A stretch of DNA of 64,000 bases from the NCBI RefSeq assembly GCF_017868775.1, contig NZ_CP053381.1, positions 1,550,001 through 1,614,000 on the forward strand. Reading direction: 5' to 3'. The DNA is from Billgrantia sulfidoxydans. GTDB taxonomy: Bacteria; Pseudomonadota; Gammaproteobacteria; Pseudomonadales; Halomonadaceae. The notes beneath the pieces are model-generated. The model had not been told where the DNA came from, did no database searches, and worked only from the letters and a program-made list of their open reading frames with translations. Positions 53,217 to 64,000 of this stretch are shown here, piece after piece. How positions within the stretch are numbered: the stretch's first letter is position 1; the number at the start of each line of letters is the position of its first letter. The position numbers and the translations under genes are program-made.

Positions 53217-53609
53217 ATGACCGCCGCCCAGCCACAGGATCGTAGCGTCGCCAGCCCGTCGGCTGCGTCGCCTCGCTGTCGTCAGCGGTCGCGCTGGTGG
53301 CTGGCCGGGCTGCTGGTAAGCTGCCTGCTGCCGGCCGGCCTGACCCAGGCGGAAACGCTGCGCCTGGCCGAGCGGGTGGTACAGACCTGCATTCTCGCCC
53401 CCACGCTGATGCGTGCCCGCTGTCGCTACGTGGCCCGCCGCCGCGCCTTGCCACGCTGGCCGCAGCGGCGCCCGATGGCCGTGGCAAGGCGTGTCGTGCC
53501 AAAGCGCCTGGCGCCCCCGCGTCGCTGGGCGGCCGCCCATGACGTCCTTTCCCGCCGCGGGCCTCCCCGCGTGCCGCGTCGTCCCCAAGCCAACCCATGC
53601 TGCCGGTGA
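53217..53609 (+). CDS. Candidate SecM-like export monitor upstream of secA
   Basis: 130 residues, no recognised family. A basic N-terminus (to about 26) leads into a signal sequence at 27-45 (WWLAGLLVSCLLPAGLTQA) with a probable cleavage site after TQA. The mature part is strongly basic, rich in Arg and Pro. Near the end, SRRGPPRVPRR contains Arg-Gly-Pro-Pro at 114-117, resembling arrest motifs of the RAPP/RGPP kind and the RAGP ending of E. coli SecM. It ends 62 bases before secA on the same strand; GGAG lies about 13 bases before the ATG. A leader ACGTCC (53542-53547) can pair with GGACGT (53663-53668) right before the secA start. The role is inferred from architecture and position. Alternative: a small secreted basic protein unrelated to secA control. 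Confidence 0.6.
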   Translation: MTAAQPQDRSVASPSAASPRCRQRSRWWLAGLLVSCLLPAGLTQAETLRLAERVVQTCILAPTLMRARCRYVARRRALPRWPQRRPMAVARRVVPKRLAPPRRWAAAHDVLSRRGPPRVPRRPQANPCCR

Positions 53610-53671
53610 CGGCTGGTTCCCGCCAGTCCTGAACAGCGCCGGCTGAACGCGACACGCAGAATGGACGTTTC

Positions 53672-56410
<2,739 letters not shown>

Positions 56411-56422
56411 AGCGAATGCCTG

Positions 56423-56448
56423 CGCGCCGTGTGCCTGGCGGCGCGTTT
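56423..56448 (+). terminator. Possible terminator after secA
   Basis: CGCGCCG (56423-56429) and CGGCGCG (56439-56445) pair over a 9-base loop, with TTT following. The T-run is short, so termination may be partial and argJ may receive read-through. Confidence 0.4.
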
Positions 56449-56504
56449 GCGTGCGGGGCCGCTCGGCCATCAGATCGTGCTGTTAACTGAGGAGTGAACG
56501 TTCC

Positions 56505-57734
56505 ATGGCGGTGGGTGAGACACGTTTTCCGGCCATGCCGGCCATCGAGGGGCTGCGCCTGGGTACCGCCATGGCGGGCATCAAGAAGCCGGGCCGGCGC
56601 GACCTGGTGGTGATCGAGATTGCCGAGGGTGCGCGGGTGGCGGGCAGCTTTACCCTCAACGCCTTTTGCGCCGCGCCCGTTACCGTGGCCAAGGAGCACC
56701 TGGCGACCTGCCAGGCGCGCGGTGAGGGGGCCCGCCTGCTGGTGATCAACACCGGCAACGCCAACGCCGGCACCGGCCAGGCCGGCCTGCGCGATGCCCG
56801 GGCGACCTGCGCCGAGCTGGCCGGGCTCGCCGGCGTGTCGGCGGACAGGGTGCTGCCGTTCTCCACCGGGGTGATCGGCGAGCCGCTGCCGATGGAGCGG
56901 CTGCTGGGCGGCCTTGCGCCGGCGCTCGGGGCGCTTGGCGCCGACAGCGAAGCGTGGCAACAGGCCGGCGAGGGCATCCTGACCACCGATACGCGCCCCA
57001 AGGGGGCCAGCGTGACCCTGGAGCTGGGCGGGGGCAGGGTGATCATCAACGGCATCAGCAAGGGCTCGGGCATGATCAAGCCCAACATGGCGACCATGCT
57101 GGCCTTCGTCGCCACCGATGCCACCATCGAGCAGGCGCTGCTCGATTCGCTGCTGCGCGAGACGGTGGATCGCTCGTTCAACTGCATCACCGTGGACGGC
57201 GACACCTCGACCAACGATGCCTGCATGCTGATCGCCACCGGCCGCGGTGCCACGGTTGCCAGCGACGAGGAGATCGCGCTGTTCCGCAACGGCTTGCAGC
57301 GGGTCATGACCGAGCTGGCACAGGCGATCATCCGCGACGGCGAGGGCGCCACCAAGTTCGTCACGCTCGAAGTCACCGAGGCGGCGAGCCGCGAGGAGGC
57401 GCTGGAGGTGGCCTTCACCGTGGCGCACTCGCCGCTGGTGAAGACGGCGCTGTTCGCCTCCGACGCCAACTGGGGGCGCATCCTGGCGGCGGTGGGGCGC
57501 GCCCCGGTACGCGACTTCGACGTCGAGCGGGTGACCATCGACCTGGGCGACGTGAGACTGGTCGAGAACGGCGGCCGGGCCCCGGGATACACCGAGGAGC
57601 AGGGTAGTCGGGTGATGCGCGAGGCGGAGATCGTCATCCGTATCGCGCTGGGCCGAGGCGAGGAGAGCGCCACGGTATGGACCTCCGATCTGTCCCACGA
57701 TTATGTCAGCATCAATGCCGATTATCGCAGCTAG
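56505..57734 (+). CDS. argJ: Bifunctional ornithine acetyltransferase / N-acetylglutamate synthase
   Basis: Arginine biosynthesis enzyme that recycles the acetyl group from N-acetylornithine to glutamate. 409 residues. The self-cleavage site is in KPNMATMLAF, where the chain is cut before the Thr that becomes the nucleophile. INTGNANAGTG and FNCITVDGDTSTND are conserved. GAGGAG lies just upstream. Activity on acetyl-CoA (bifunctional or not) cannot be told from sequence. Confidence 0.96.
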   Translation: MAVGETRFPAMPAIEGLRLGTAMAGIKKPGRRDLVVIEIAEGARVAGSFTLNAFCAAPVTVAKEHLATCQARGEGARLLVINTGNANAGTGQAGLRDARATCAELAGLAGVSADRVLPFSTGVIGEPLPMERLLGGLAPALGALGADSEAWQQAGEGILTTDTRPKGASVTLELGGGRVIINGISKGSGMIKPNMATMLAFVATDATIEQALLDSLLRETVDRSFNCITVDGDTSTNDACMLIATGRGATVASDEEIALFRNGLQRVMTELAQAIIRDGEGATKFVTLEVTEAASREEALEVAFTVAHSPLVKTALFASDANWGRILAAVGRAPVRDFDVERVTIDLGDVRLVENGGRAPGYTEEQGSRVMREAEIVIRIALGRGEESATVWTSDLSHDYVSINADYRS

Positions 57735-57818
57735 GCCATCGCAGCTAGACAGGGCCGCGACGCATGAACATCACCCCTGCGCCGCTCGTGACGGTGCGGG
57801 ACCAGCGGGTAGGAGTCA

Positions 57819-58787
57819 ATGAACGTAATGGTGAAGAGAAGGGTGCACGTGGCGGCGGCCGCCATCATCAGCAGCGATGGCCAGAAGGCGCTGATCGCCC
57901 GCCGTCCCTCCAACGTCGATCATGGTGGTCTGTGGGAGTTTCCGGGTGGCAAGCTGGCGCCCTACGAGACCGGCCTTGAGGGGCTCAAGCGCGAGCTGCA
58001 CGAGGAGCTCGGGGTGGAGATCCGGCGCGCGCAGCCGCTGATTCGCGTGCATCACGAATATCCCGACAAGCACATCCTGCTCGATGTCTGGCAGGTGCAT
58101 GAGTTCAGCGGCGAGCCGTTCGGGCGCGAAGGGCAGGCGGTGCGCTGGGTGCCGCTCGACGAGCTGGTCAACTACCCGTTCCCGGCGGCCAATCTGCCGA
58201 TCCTGCAGGCGGTGATGCTGCCGACCGAGTACCTCATTACCGATGAGGAGCAGGACGAGGCGGTGTTCGATACCTGTCTCGAGCGGGCGCTGGTGGAGGA
58301 TCGCGTGCGCCTGGTCCAGCTGCGGGCCAAGACCCTCGACGAAGCCGCCTACCTGGAACGTGCCGAGCACGCCCTGGCGCTGTGTCGCCGGCATGGGGCG
58401 CGCCTGCTGCTGAATGGCGAGCCGGAGCTGCTGGGTCGCGTCGACGCAGACGGCATCCACCTGACCAGTGAGCGGCTGATGAGTCTGGAGCGGCGGCCCA
58501 TTGCCGAGAGCAAATGGCTGGCGGCATCGACCCACGATCGCCAGCAGCTCGGTCAGGCCGCCCGTATCGGCTGCGACTTCGTCACCCTGTCGCCGCTGCG
58601 CACCACGCCGTCGCACCCCGAAGTGGCGCCGATGGGCTGGCATGACTTCCAGCAGTTGGTGGAGCGCGCCGCCATGCCGGTGTTCGCGCTGGGCGGCATG
58701 ACCCGCTTCGACGCCAACCACGCCCGTGCCGTGGGTGCCCAGGGCATCGCCTCGATCCGCGATTTCTGGAAAGCGCCGGAGGCCTGA
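57819..58787 (+). CDS. Nudix hydrolase fused to a ThiE/TenI-like domain
   Basis: 322 residues. The N-terminal MutT-type domain (1-130) has the complete Nudix box, GGKLAPYETGLEGLKRELHEE in abbreviated form G-x5-E-x7-REL-x-EELG, so it should hydrolyse 8-oxo-dGTP or another nucleoside diphosphate derivative. The C-terminal domain (about 135-320) resembles thiamine phosphate synthase (VQLRAKTLDEAAY, AASTHDRQQL, FALGGM), but the HxGQxD signature is replaced by HLTSERL, so synthase activity is doubtful. The fusion is known in pseudomonads next to secA and argJ. AGGAG precedes the ATG at 57819 closely; the Met three codons later is an alternative. Confidence 0.9.
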   Translation: MNVMVKRRVHVAAAAIISSDGQKALIARRPSNVDHGGLWEFPGGKLAPYETGLEGLKRELHEELGVEIRRAQPLIRVHHEYPDKHILLDVWQVHEFSGEPFGREGQAVRWVPLDELVNYPFPAANLPILQAVMLPTEYLITDEEQDEAVFDTCLERALVEDRVRLVQLRAKTLDEAAYLERAEHALALCRRHGARLLLNGEPELLGRVDADGIHLTSERLMSLERRPIAESKWLAASTHDRQQLGQAARIGCDFVTLSPLRTTPSHPEVAPMGWHDFQQLVERAAMPVFALGGMTRFDANHARAVGAQGIASIRDFWKAPEA

Positions 58788-58843
58788 GTTCCAGCCCGTC
58801 GGCCGCGCGGGCATGGCTCGCTCGGCCACCCGCCGCGATTCGT

Positions 58844-59746
58844 TCAGTCTCTATAGCGCCGGGTCAGGTCGCCATAGGCGTCGATGCGACGGTCGCGCAG
58901 GTAGGGCCAGATGCGCCGCACGTCCTCGCCGCGGCTCATGTCGAGCGTGACCAGCAGGCGTTCGGCCTCGGTGCCGGCGTGGGCCAGCAGCTCGCCCTGA
59001 GGGCCGGCGACGAAGCTGCCCCCCCAGAAGTCGATACCGTCGCCGACGCCGGAGTGGTCCGGTTCGTGGCCGACGCGGTTGGCGACGATCACCGGCAGCC
59101 CGTTGGCCACCGCGTGGCTGCGCTGGATCAGCGTCCAGGCCTCCTTCTGGCGTGACTTCTCGCCGTCGTCGTCGCCGGGGCTCCAGCCGATGGCGGTGGG
59201 GTAGAGCAGCACTTCCGCGCCGGCCAGTGCCATCAGGCGCGCCGCTTCCGGATACCACTGATCCCAGCAGACCAATAGCCCCAGCCGGCCCACCGAGGTG
59301 TCGATGGGCTGGAAGCCCTGCTTGCGGCTGTCGTCCTGATCGCCCGGGGCGAAGTAGAACTTCTCGTAGAAGCCCGGATCGTCGGGGATGTGCATCTTGC
59401 GATAGACGCCGACCTGGCCGCGGTCGCGGTCGTAGACCACGGCGGTGTTGTGGTAGAGGCCCGGGGCGCGGCGCTCGAACAGCGAGCCCACCAGCACGAT
59501 GCCGAGTTCGGCCGCGAGCGCCGCCAGGCGCTGGCCGGTGGGGCCGTCCAGAGGCTCGGCCAGGTCGAACAGCTCGGTGGCCTCGTACTGACAGAAATAG
59601 TGCGTGGCATGCAGCTCCTGCAGCAGTACCAGCTCGGCGCCGGCAGCCGCCAACTCGCGCACGCCGGCTTCGCTCTCGGCCAGGCTGCGCTCCTTGTCCG
59701 GCCAGGCGGGTTGCTGGACCAGGCCGACCTTGAGGGTGCGGGTCAT
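58844..59746 (-). CDS. aguB: N-carbamoylputrescine amidase
   Basis: Nitrilase-family hydrolase, 300 residues, converting N-carbamoylputrescine to putrescine, CO2 and ammonia. The triad is Glu in LVLLQELHAT, Lys in VYRKMHIPDD and Cys in LVCWDQWYPEAARLMAL (near 158). It overlaps the aguA stop/start by four bases, which strongly supports the agmatine pathway assignment. Second gene of a two-gene leftward unit. Confidence 0.94.
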   Translation of the reverse strand: MTRTLKVGLVQQPAWPDKERSLAESEAGVRELAAAGAELVLLQELHATHYFCQYEATELFDLAEPLDGPTGQRLAALAAELGIVLVGSLFERRAPGLYHNTAVVYDRDRGQVGVYRKMHIPDDPGFYEKFYFAPGDQDDSRKQGFQPIDTSVGRLGLLVCWDQWYPEAARLMALAGAEVLLYPTAIGWSPGDDDGEKSRQKEAWTLIQRSHAVANGLPVIVANRVGHEPDHSGVGDGIDFWGGSFVAGPQGELLAHAGTEAERLLVTLDMSRGEDVRRIWPYLRDRRIDAYGDLTRRYRD

Positions 59747-60804
59747 GAGGTTTCTCCTTGCTGTGTAGCGGCGTTCAGGCTGCCCAGGGGGAGCTGCATG
59801 GTGAGACAGTGCAGGCTGCCGTGCTGGCGGATCACGCTAAGGCAGTCGATCGGCACGATGTCGCGGTCGGGGAAGGCCTCGGCCAGAGCGGCGAGCGCCC
59901 GGCTGTCGGCGGCGTCACCATAGACAGGCACCAGCACCGCGGAGTTCACGATCAGGAAGTTGGCATAGGTGGCCGGCAGCCGGTGGCCGTCCTCCGGATC
60001 GTAGCAGGGGCGCGGCCACGGCAGCGGCACCAGGCGGTAGGGCTCGCCGTCGGCGCGGCGAAACGCCTTGAGCTCGGCCTCCATGGCGGCCAGCGCCGGG
60101 TAGTGCGGGTCGGCGTCGTCGTCGCAGCGCATGTAGGCGATGGTGGCCGGGTCGCAGAAGCGTGCCAGGGTATCCACGTGGCTGTCGGTGTCATCGCCTT
60201 CGAGGTGGCCATTGGCCAACCACAGCACGCGCTCGATGCCGAAATCGGCCCTGAGCATGCCCTCTACCGCCCCGCGGTCGAGCTGCGGGTTGCGGTTGGG
60301 GTTGAGCAGGCAGGCCTCGGTGGTGAGCAGGGTACCTGCGCCGTCGGTGTCGATGGCGCCGCCTTCAAGCACGACGTCGCGCCCCTCGATCGGGCAGGCG
60401 TAGACGCCGGCTTCGGCCAGCCGGCGGGTCAACCGGTCGTCGCGTCCGGCCTCGAACTTGCCGCCCCAGCCGGTGAAGACGTAATCCAGCAGCACGGGCT
60501 GGCCGTCGCGCTCGATGGCGATGGGGCCATGGTCCCGGGCCCAGGTGTCGTCGGCCTCGGCCACGGCCAGCCGCAGGCGCGAGGCATCGACCCCCAGGTT
60601 GGCGAAGCGCCGTGCGAGATGGCTGCGGGTGGCGGTGTCGGGCACCGCGATCAGCACCTGCTGATAGCGCGCGATGGCCACTACCATCGCTTCCATGGTG
60701 GCCTCGATGCGCTCGAGCAGCGGCGCCCAATCGCTGGTCGGGCTGGGCCAGGTGAGCTGGATGGCATCCTGAGGATGCCATTCGGGAAGCAGGCGGTTGG
60801 CCAT
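59743..60804 (-). CDS. aguA: Agmatine deiminase
   Basis: Converts agmatine to N-carbamoylputrescine, 353 residues. Guanidino-group-modifying fold: WPSPTSDW near the start, TWARDHGPIAI (substrate Asp), GHLEGDDTDSHVDTLARF with the catalytic His, and the nucleophilic Cys in HGSLHCLTMQLP near the end. A 12-base palindrome, CGTCTTAAGACG (60825-60836), lies 20 bases before the start and could be an operator. Divergent from lolC. Confidence 0.95.
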   Translation of the reverse strand: MANRLLPEWHPQDAIQLTWPSPTSDWAPLLERIEATMEAMVVAIARYQQVLIAVPDTATRSHLARRFANLGVDASRLRLAVAEADDTWARDHGPIAIERDGQPVLLDYVFTGWGGKFEAGRDDRLTRRLAEAGVYACPIEGRDVVLEGGAIDTDGAGTLLTTEACLLNPNRNPQLDRGAVEGMLRADFGIERVLWLANGHLEGDDTDSHVDTLARFCDPATIAYMRCDDDADPHYPALAAMEAELKAFRRADGEPYRLVPLPWPRPCYDPEDGHRLPATYANFLIVNSAVLVPVYGDAADSRALAALAEAFPDRDIVPIDCLSVIRQHGSLHCLTMQLPLGSLNAATQQGETS

Positions 60805-60824
60805 GAACGAAGCCTCTTGAGTCG

Positions 60825-60836
60825 CGTCTTAAGACG
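60825..60836. promoter_or_regulatory. Palindrome before aguA
   Basis: CGTCTTAAGACG is a perfect 12-base palindrome in the aguA-lolC divergent gap. Its position suits a repressor of aguAB, but no regulator gene is adjacent. Confidence 0.3.
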
Positions 60837-60963
60837 GTGCCGGTAGCGAGTCGGCGCAATGTAGGCGTGCATCGACAATCTTGCAAGCACTGGGCAATCC
60901 ACACGCACCCGATGCAGCGCAGCGCAAAAAACCGTACCATGGCCCCCTCTGACAAGGAACGCG

Positions 60964-62208
60964 ATGATGCTCGACCGCCTGCCACTGTTGATCGGGTTGC
61001 GCTATGTGCGCGCCAAGCGCCGCAACCACTTCATTTCCTTCATCTCCATGACCTCCATGCTGGGCCTGATGCTGGGCGTGGCGGTATTGATCCTGGTGCT
61101 CTCGGTGATGAACGGCTTCGACCACGAGCTGCGCACGCGCATCCTCGGCATGGTGCCGCACACCAAGATCGAGTCGCGCAGCGGCCTGGTCGAGTGGGAG
61201 GCGCTGGCCGACCAACTGATGCAGCGTGAACGGGTGATCGGCGCCGCGCCCTACGTGCAGCAGCAGGGCATGTTCTCGGTGAGCGGACGCAACGAGGGCG
61301 CCATGGTCAATGGCATTCACCCCGACTGGGAGGGGCGAGTCTCGATCATCGGCCGCCACATGCGCCAGGGCAGTCTCGACGACCTGCAGCCAGGCGAGTG
61401 GAACGTCGTGCTGGGTTCGCTGCTGGCGCGCCACCTGGGCGTCGGCGTGGGTGACCGGGTCACCTTGCTGGTGCCCGAGGCTTCGATCACGCCGGCCGGC
61501 GTCTTCCCGCGCCTCAAGCGCTTCACGGTGAGCGGGATCTTCAGCGTCGGGGCCGACCTCGACGCCAGCCTGGCCTACGCCAACATCGAGGACATGCAGG
61601 CCCTGGCGCGCCTGGGTGATGCGGTAGGCGGGCTGCGCCTCGAGCTGAACGACCTGTTTGCCGCCGGTGCCGAGACCCGTGCCATCATCGATCAGTTGGG
61701 CGGCGGCTATCGCGGCATCGACTGGACCTTCTCCCATGGTAACCTGTTCCAGGCCATCCAGATGGAGAAGCGCATGATCGCACTGCTGCTCACGGTGATC
61801 ATCGCCGTGGCCGCCTTCAACATCGTCTCGACCCTGGTCATGGTTGTGACCGACAAGCACGCCGACATCGCCATTCTGCGTACCATCGGCGCTACGCCAC
61901 GTTCGATCATGGGCATCTTCGTGGTGCAGGGTCTGGCGATCGGCGTGATCGGCATCGCCATCGGCGTGGGGCTGGGTATCCTGCTGGCACTGACCGTCTC
62001 CGATCTGATCGGCTGGGTGGAGTCGACGCTGGGCATCCAGTTCCTCGATGCCGGGGTCTATTTCATCAGCGATCTACCGTCGCGCCTGCACTGGGACGAC
62101 GTGCGAGACATCGTCGCCGCCGCCTTCGGCTTGACCTTCCTCTCCACTCTCTATCCGGCCTGGCGCGCCTCGCGCGTGCAGCCCGCTGAGGTACTGCGCT
62201 ATGAGTGA
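60964..62208 (+). CDS. lolC: Lipoprotein-releasing system permease LolC/LolE
   Basis: Inner-membrane subunit of the exporter that releases lipoproteins to LolA. 414 residues, one N-terminal helix (about 28-50), a large periplasmic domain, and three C-terminal helices (about 272-296, 320-345 and 375-395), the MacB-like topology. Family motifs: IGLRYVRAKRRNHFISFISM at the start, HADIAILRTIGATPRSIM, and PAWRASRVQPAEVLRYE at the end. Only one lolC/E gene is seen, followed by lolD, so this may be a homodimeric LolF-type system or the partner may lie elsewhere. Confidence 0.93.
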   Translation: MMLDRLPLLIGLRYVRAKRRNHFISFISMTSMLGLMLGVAVLILVLSVMNGFDHELRTRILGMVPHTKIESRSGLVEWEALADQLMQRERVIGAAPYVQQQGMFSVSGRNEGAMVNGIHPDWEGRVSIIGRHMRQGSLDDLQPGEWNVVLGSLLARHLGVGVGDRVTLLVPEASITPAGVFPRLKRFTVSGIFSVGADLDASLAYANIEDMQALARLGDAVGGLRLELNDLFAAGAETRAIIDQLGGGYRGIDWTFSHGNLFQAIQMEKRMIALLLTVIIAVAAFNIVSTLVMVVTDKHADIAILRTIGATPRSIMGIFVVQGLAIGVIGIAIGVGLGILLALTVSDLIGWVESTLGIQFLDAGVYFISDLPSRLHWDDVRDIVAAAFGLTFLSTLYPAWRASRVQPAEVLRYE

Positions 62209-62944
62209 TTCGGCCACCGCGAACCACGAGAGCCTGTTGCAGCGTACGGCCAGCGGCAGGGTGATGCTGGCCTGTCGTGACCTCACCCGCGTCTATCGCG
62301 AGGGGCCGCAGGACGTCACCGTGCTCGATGGCCTCTCGCTCGAGGTGCGCGCTGGGGAACGGGTCGCCGTGGTGGGCAGCTCGGGGTCGGGCAAGACCAC
62401 GTTGCTCAACCTGCTGGGGGGGCTCGATCGTCCCACCCGCGGCGAGGTGAGCATCGCCGGTGAGTCGTTGCTCGAGCTGGGTGAGGCGGCGCTGGGCAGG
62501 TTTCGCAACCGACACATCGGCTTCGTCTATCAGTTCCACCATCTGCTCGCCGAATTCACCGCGCTGGAGAACGCGGCGCTGCCGCTGATCGTGCGCGGCC
62601 AGCGCAAGAAGGCCGCCGAAGCCAGGGCGCGCGAGCTGCTGGTCAAGGTGGGCATCGAGCACCGGGCCGACCACAAGCCTGGCGAGCTCTCGGGGGGGGA
62701 GCGCCAGCGCGTGGCCATCGCCCGGGCGCTGGTCACCGACCCCAGTCTGGTGCTGATGGACGAGCCGACCGGCAACCTCGACCAGGCCACCGCGGCCAGC
62801 ATCCTGGCGTTGATGGACGAGCTGGCCCGCACCACGGAGTGCGCCTTCGTCGTGGTGACTCATGACCCTTCGCTTGCCGCGCACCAGGATCGGGTGATGA
62901 GGTTGGACGGGGGGCGCCTCACCGAACAGGGCGAGAGAGGCTAG
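62201..62944 (+). CDS. lolD: Lipoprotein-releasing system ATPase LolD
   Basis: ATPase of the lipoprotein release complex, 247 residues. Walker A is GSSGSGKTTLLNLLGGLD, the signature is [14 protein letters not shown], and Walker B is VLMDEPTGNLDQ. The Q-loop region FVYQFHHLLAEFTALEN is typical of LolD. The start overlaps lolC by 8 bases. About 20 extra residues precede the domain. Confidence 0.95.
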   Translation: MSDSATANHESLLQRTASGRVMLACRDLTRVYREGPQDVTVLDGLSLEVRAGERVAVVGSSGSGKTTLLNLLGGLDRPTRGEVSIAGESLLELGEAALGRFRNRHIGFVYQFHHLLAEFTALENAALPLIVRGQRKKAAEARARELLVKVGIEHRADHKPGELSGGERQRVAIARALVTDPSLVLMDEPTGNLDQATAASILALMDELARTTECAFVVVTHDPSLAAHQDRVMRLDGGRLTEQGERG

Positions 62945-62968
62945 CGTCGAGGCGTTCGAGACCCTTCC

Positions 62969-62989
62969 AAGCCCCCGCTCCGGGGGCTT
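62969..62989. terminator. Hairpin between lolD and the DUF2062 gene
   Basis: AAGCCCCCG and CGGGGGCTT pair around CTC between convergent genes and reach into the stop codon of the DUF2062 gene. There is no T-run. Confidence 0.55.
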
Positions 62990-63527
62990 AGTCGTTCATG
63001 TCACGGCGCCGCAGGCGTCGCTTCAGGGTACGCTGCTTCCAGCTGCGTGAGATGCGCCAGCGCCATACCAGGCGTACCAGCAGATTCGCCAGAATGGCCA
63101 GCACGATGGCCGTTGCCACCGAGCCAAGCGCCAAGGCGGGCAGAATGTCGGCCATGCGTTCGGCGATCCAGCGGGTCGAGATGCGGGCGGGGGCTTCGCG
63201 CGCCGGGGTGTCCATCAGCCAGGCGCCGATGCGGTAGTTGCCGTAGAAGACCAGCGGCATGGTCAGGGGATTGGTGATCCATACCAGGCCCACGGAGAGC
63301 GGAAGGTTGCAGCGCAGCAGCCAGGCGCCGAGGGCGGCCACCACCATCTGGCAGGGGATCGGCAGCATGGCGCTGAACATGCCCACGGAGAAGGCGTTGG
63401 CCACGGTTCGCCGGGTGAGCACCCATAGCCCGGGATCGCCGATCATGCGGCTCATGAAGCGCAGCGAACGCTGGCGCCTGAGCGTCTCGGGATTGGGCAT
63501 GTAGCGCTGCAGGAATCGGCGCGGCAT
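62988..63527 (-). CDS. DUF2062 inner-membrane protein
   Basis: 179 residues. The DUF2062 core has two or three hydrophobic segments: FSVGMFSAMLPIPCQMVVAA (about 47-66), VWITNPLTMPLVFYGNY (82-98), and LALGSVATAIVLAILANLLV (135-154). Both ends are very basic. Function unknown. Location next to lolCD and comEC is common in gammaproteobacteria. Confidence 0.92.
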   Translation of the reverse strand: MPRRFLQRYMPNPETLRRQRSLRFMSRMIGDPGLWVLTRRTVANAFSVGMFSAMLPIPCQMVVAALGAWLLRCNLPLSVGLVWITNPLTMPLVFYGNYRIGAWLMDTPAREAPARISTRWIAERMADILPALALGSVATAIVLAILANLLVRLVWRWRISRSWKQRTLKRRLRRRDMND

Positions 63528-63655
63528 GTCGGATTGGCTCGCTGCTTCGTGACCCGGGTATTATCCATGTCTGGGGGGAGAGCCGCCATGCCGTGGGCGG
63601 AATGTGGCTCAACGGGACGAGGCGTGTCCGGGGCAGGAAAGAAGGGGGCGAGGGA

Positions 63656-64000
63656 GTGCGACTGGGCATGGCGATGCCGCTGGCGTTGGCGGTGCTGGCC
63701 GGCGTGGGCCTGGGGCGCTGGGCGCCGCCGGGACTGTTCGAGATCTGGGCGCTGTGCCAGCTGTGGCGGGTCGCGCGGGGGGAGTGGCGGGGCGTCGCGC
63801 TGGGGGCGGTGGTCGCTCTCGCGGCGTCCCAGGTGCTGTTGGCCAGGGGTGCCGTGCTGCCCGACGGCCTGCTGCGAGCCGACCTCGCCCTGGAAGGGCG
63901 CATCGAGTCGGTCCAGGAGGAGGGACGGCTCAGTCGGTTGATGCTGCGCGTGGAGTCGTGCAGGCCGTTGGACTTCGCCAGGTTGCCGTGCGACTCCCTG
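63656..64000 (+). CDS. comEC: ComEC/Rec2 DNA-uptake channel, 5' part
   Basis: Only the first 115 codons are inside the window; no stop codon is reached. The translation opens with hydrophobic segments (LALAVLAGVGLGRW, then WRGVALGAVVALAASQVLLARG) and continues ADLALEGRIESVQEEGRLSRLMLRVESC, given here in pieces, the start of the N-terminal soluble (DUF4131/OB-like) domain of ComEC. This protein forms the inner-membrane channel for DNA in natural transformation. The start may be GTG 63656 or ATG 63668, with AGGGA and GGGGG nearby. The position after lolCD-DUF2062 supports the call. Confidence 0.82.
   Translation, partial: MRLGMAMPLALAVLAGVGLGRWAPPGLFEIWALCQLWRVARGEWRGVALGAVVALAASQVLLARGAVLPDGLLRADLALEGRIESVQEEGRLSRLMLRVESCRPLDFARLPCDSL

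Overview
The window is GC-rich, gene-dense chromosomal DNA from a gammaproteobacterium. The content (4.5S RNA, dnaX-ybaB-recR, rnd-ycgL-ycgN, dciA upstream of secA, lolCD-DUF2062-comEC, mlaA, agmatine deiminase pathway) and the acidic proteins suggest Halomonas or a close relative. This is inference; no 16S or marker search was possible. There are no tRNA or rRNA genes, CRISPR arrays, insertion sequences or prophage genes, and no gene-free stretch longer than 300 bases.

Layout. 1-900: 4.5S RNA (ffs) and a small unknown gene. 909-10401: a long leftward catabolic block (class III aminotransferase, two-subunit CoA transferase, M20 deacylase, thiolase) followed by a polar amino acid ABC importer, with a divergent LysR regulator. 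Together these look like import, deacylation, transamination, CoA activation and thiolysis of an N-acylated amino acid, possibly a beta-amino acid. 10579-15472: DNA replication, recombination and RNA housekeeping. 15695-16627: a secreted Gly/Asp/Asn repeat protein. 16679-22002: oligopeptidase B, a membrane protein, a vWA protein and a class II glutamine amidotransferase. 22244-29267: fadD, hrpA and a FabH-like ketoacyl synthase. 29306-31813: mlaA with a PP2C phosphatase/STAS partner-switching pair. 31897-38717: transaldolase, a Bcr/CflA-type exporter and pstSCAB behind a clear Pho box. 38742-42004: arsR, a chemoreceptor and the ACR3 arsenite pump. 42136-43550: fetAB. 43602-50813: a fatty or branched-chain acid catabolism area (thiolase, TetR, acyl-CoA synthetase, SDR, OhrR-type MarR, acyl-CoA dehydrogenase). 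50924-53155: a lipoprotein lipase, a winged-helix protein, a small unknown gene and dciA. 53217-56410: a small signal-peptide protein followed directly by secA. 56505-64000: argJ, a Nudix-ThiE fusion, aguB-aguA, lolC-lolD, a DUF2062 protein and the start of comEC, cut by the window end.

Regulation that can be read directly: a Pho box before pstS, an ArsR-like operator before acr3, matching 16-bp operators before tetR and the acyl-CoA synthetase, a PsrA-like palindrome before the acyl-CoA dehydrogenase with a related site before fadD, and a 7-11-7 palindrome before lysR.

The most interesting candidate is the 130-residue protein at 53217-53609. It has an N-terminal signal sequence, an Arg/Pro-rich body and an Arg-Gly-Pro-Pro motif close to its C-terminus, and it ends 62 bases before secA. 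This is the architecture of a SecM-like translation-arrest monitor of protein export, but the sequence is not SecM.
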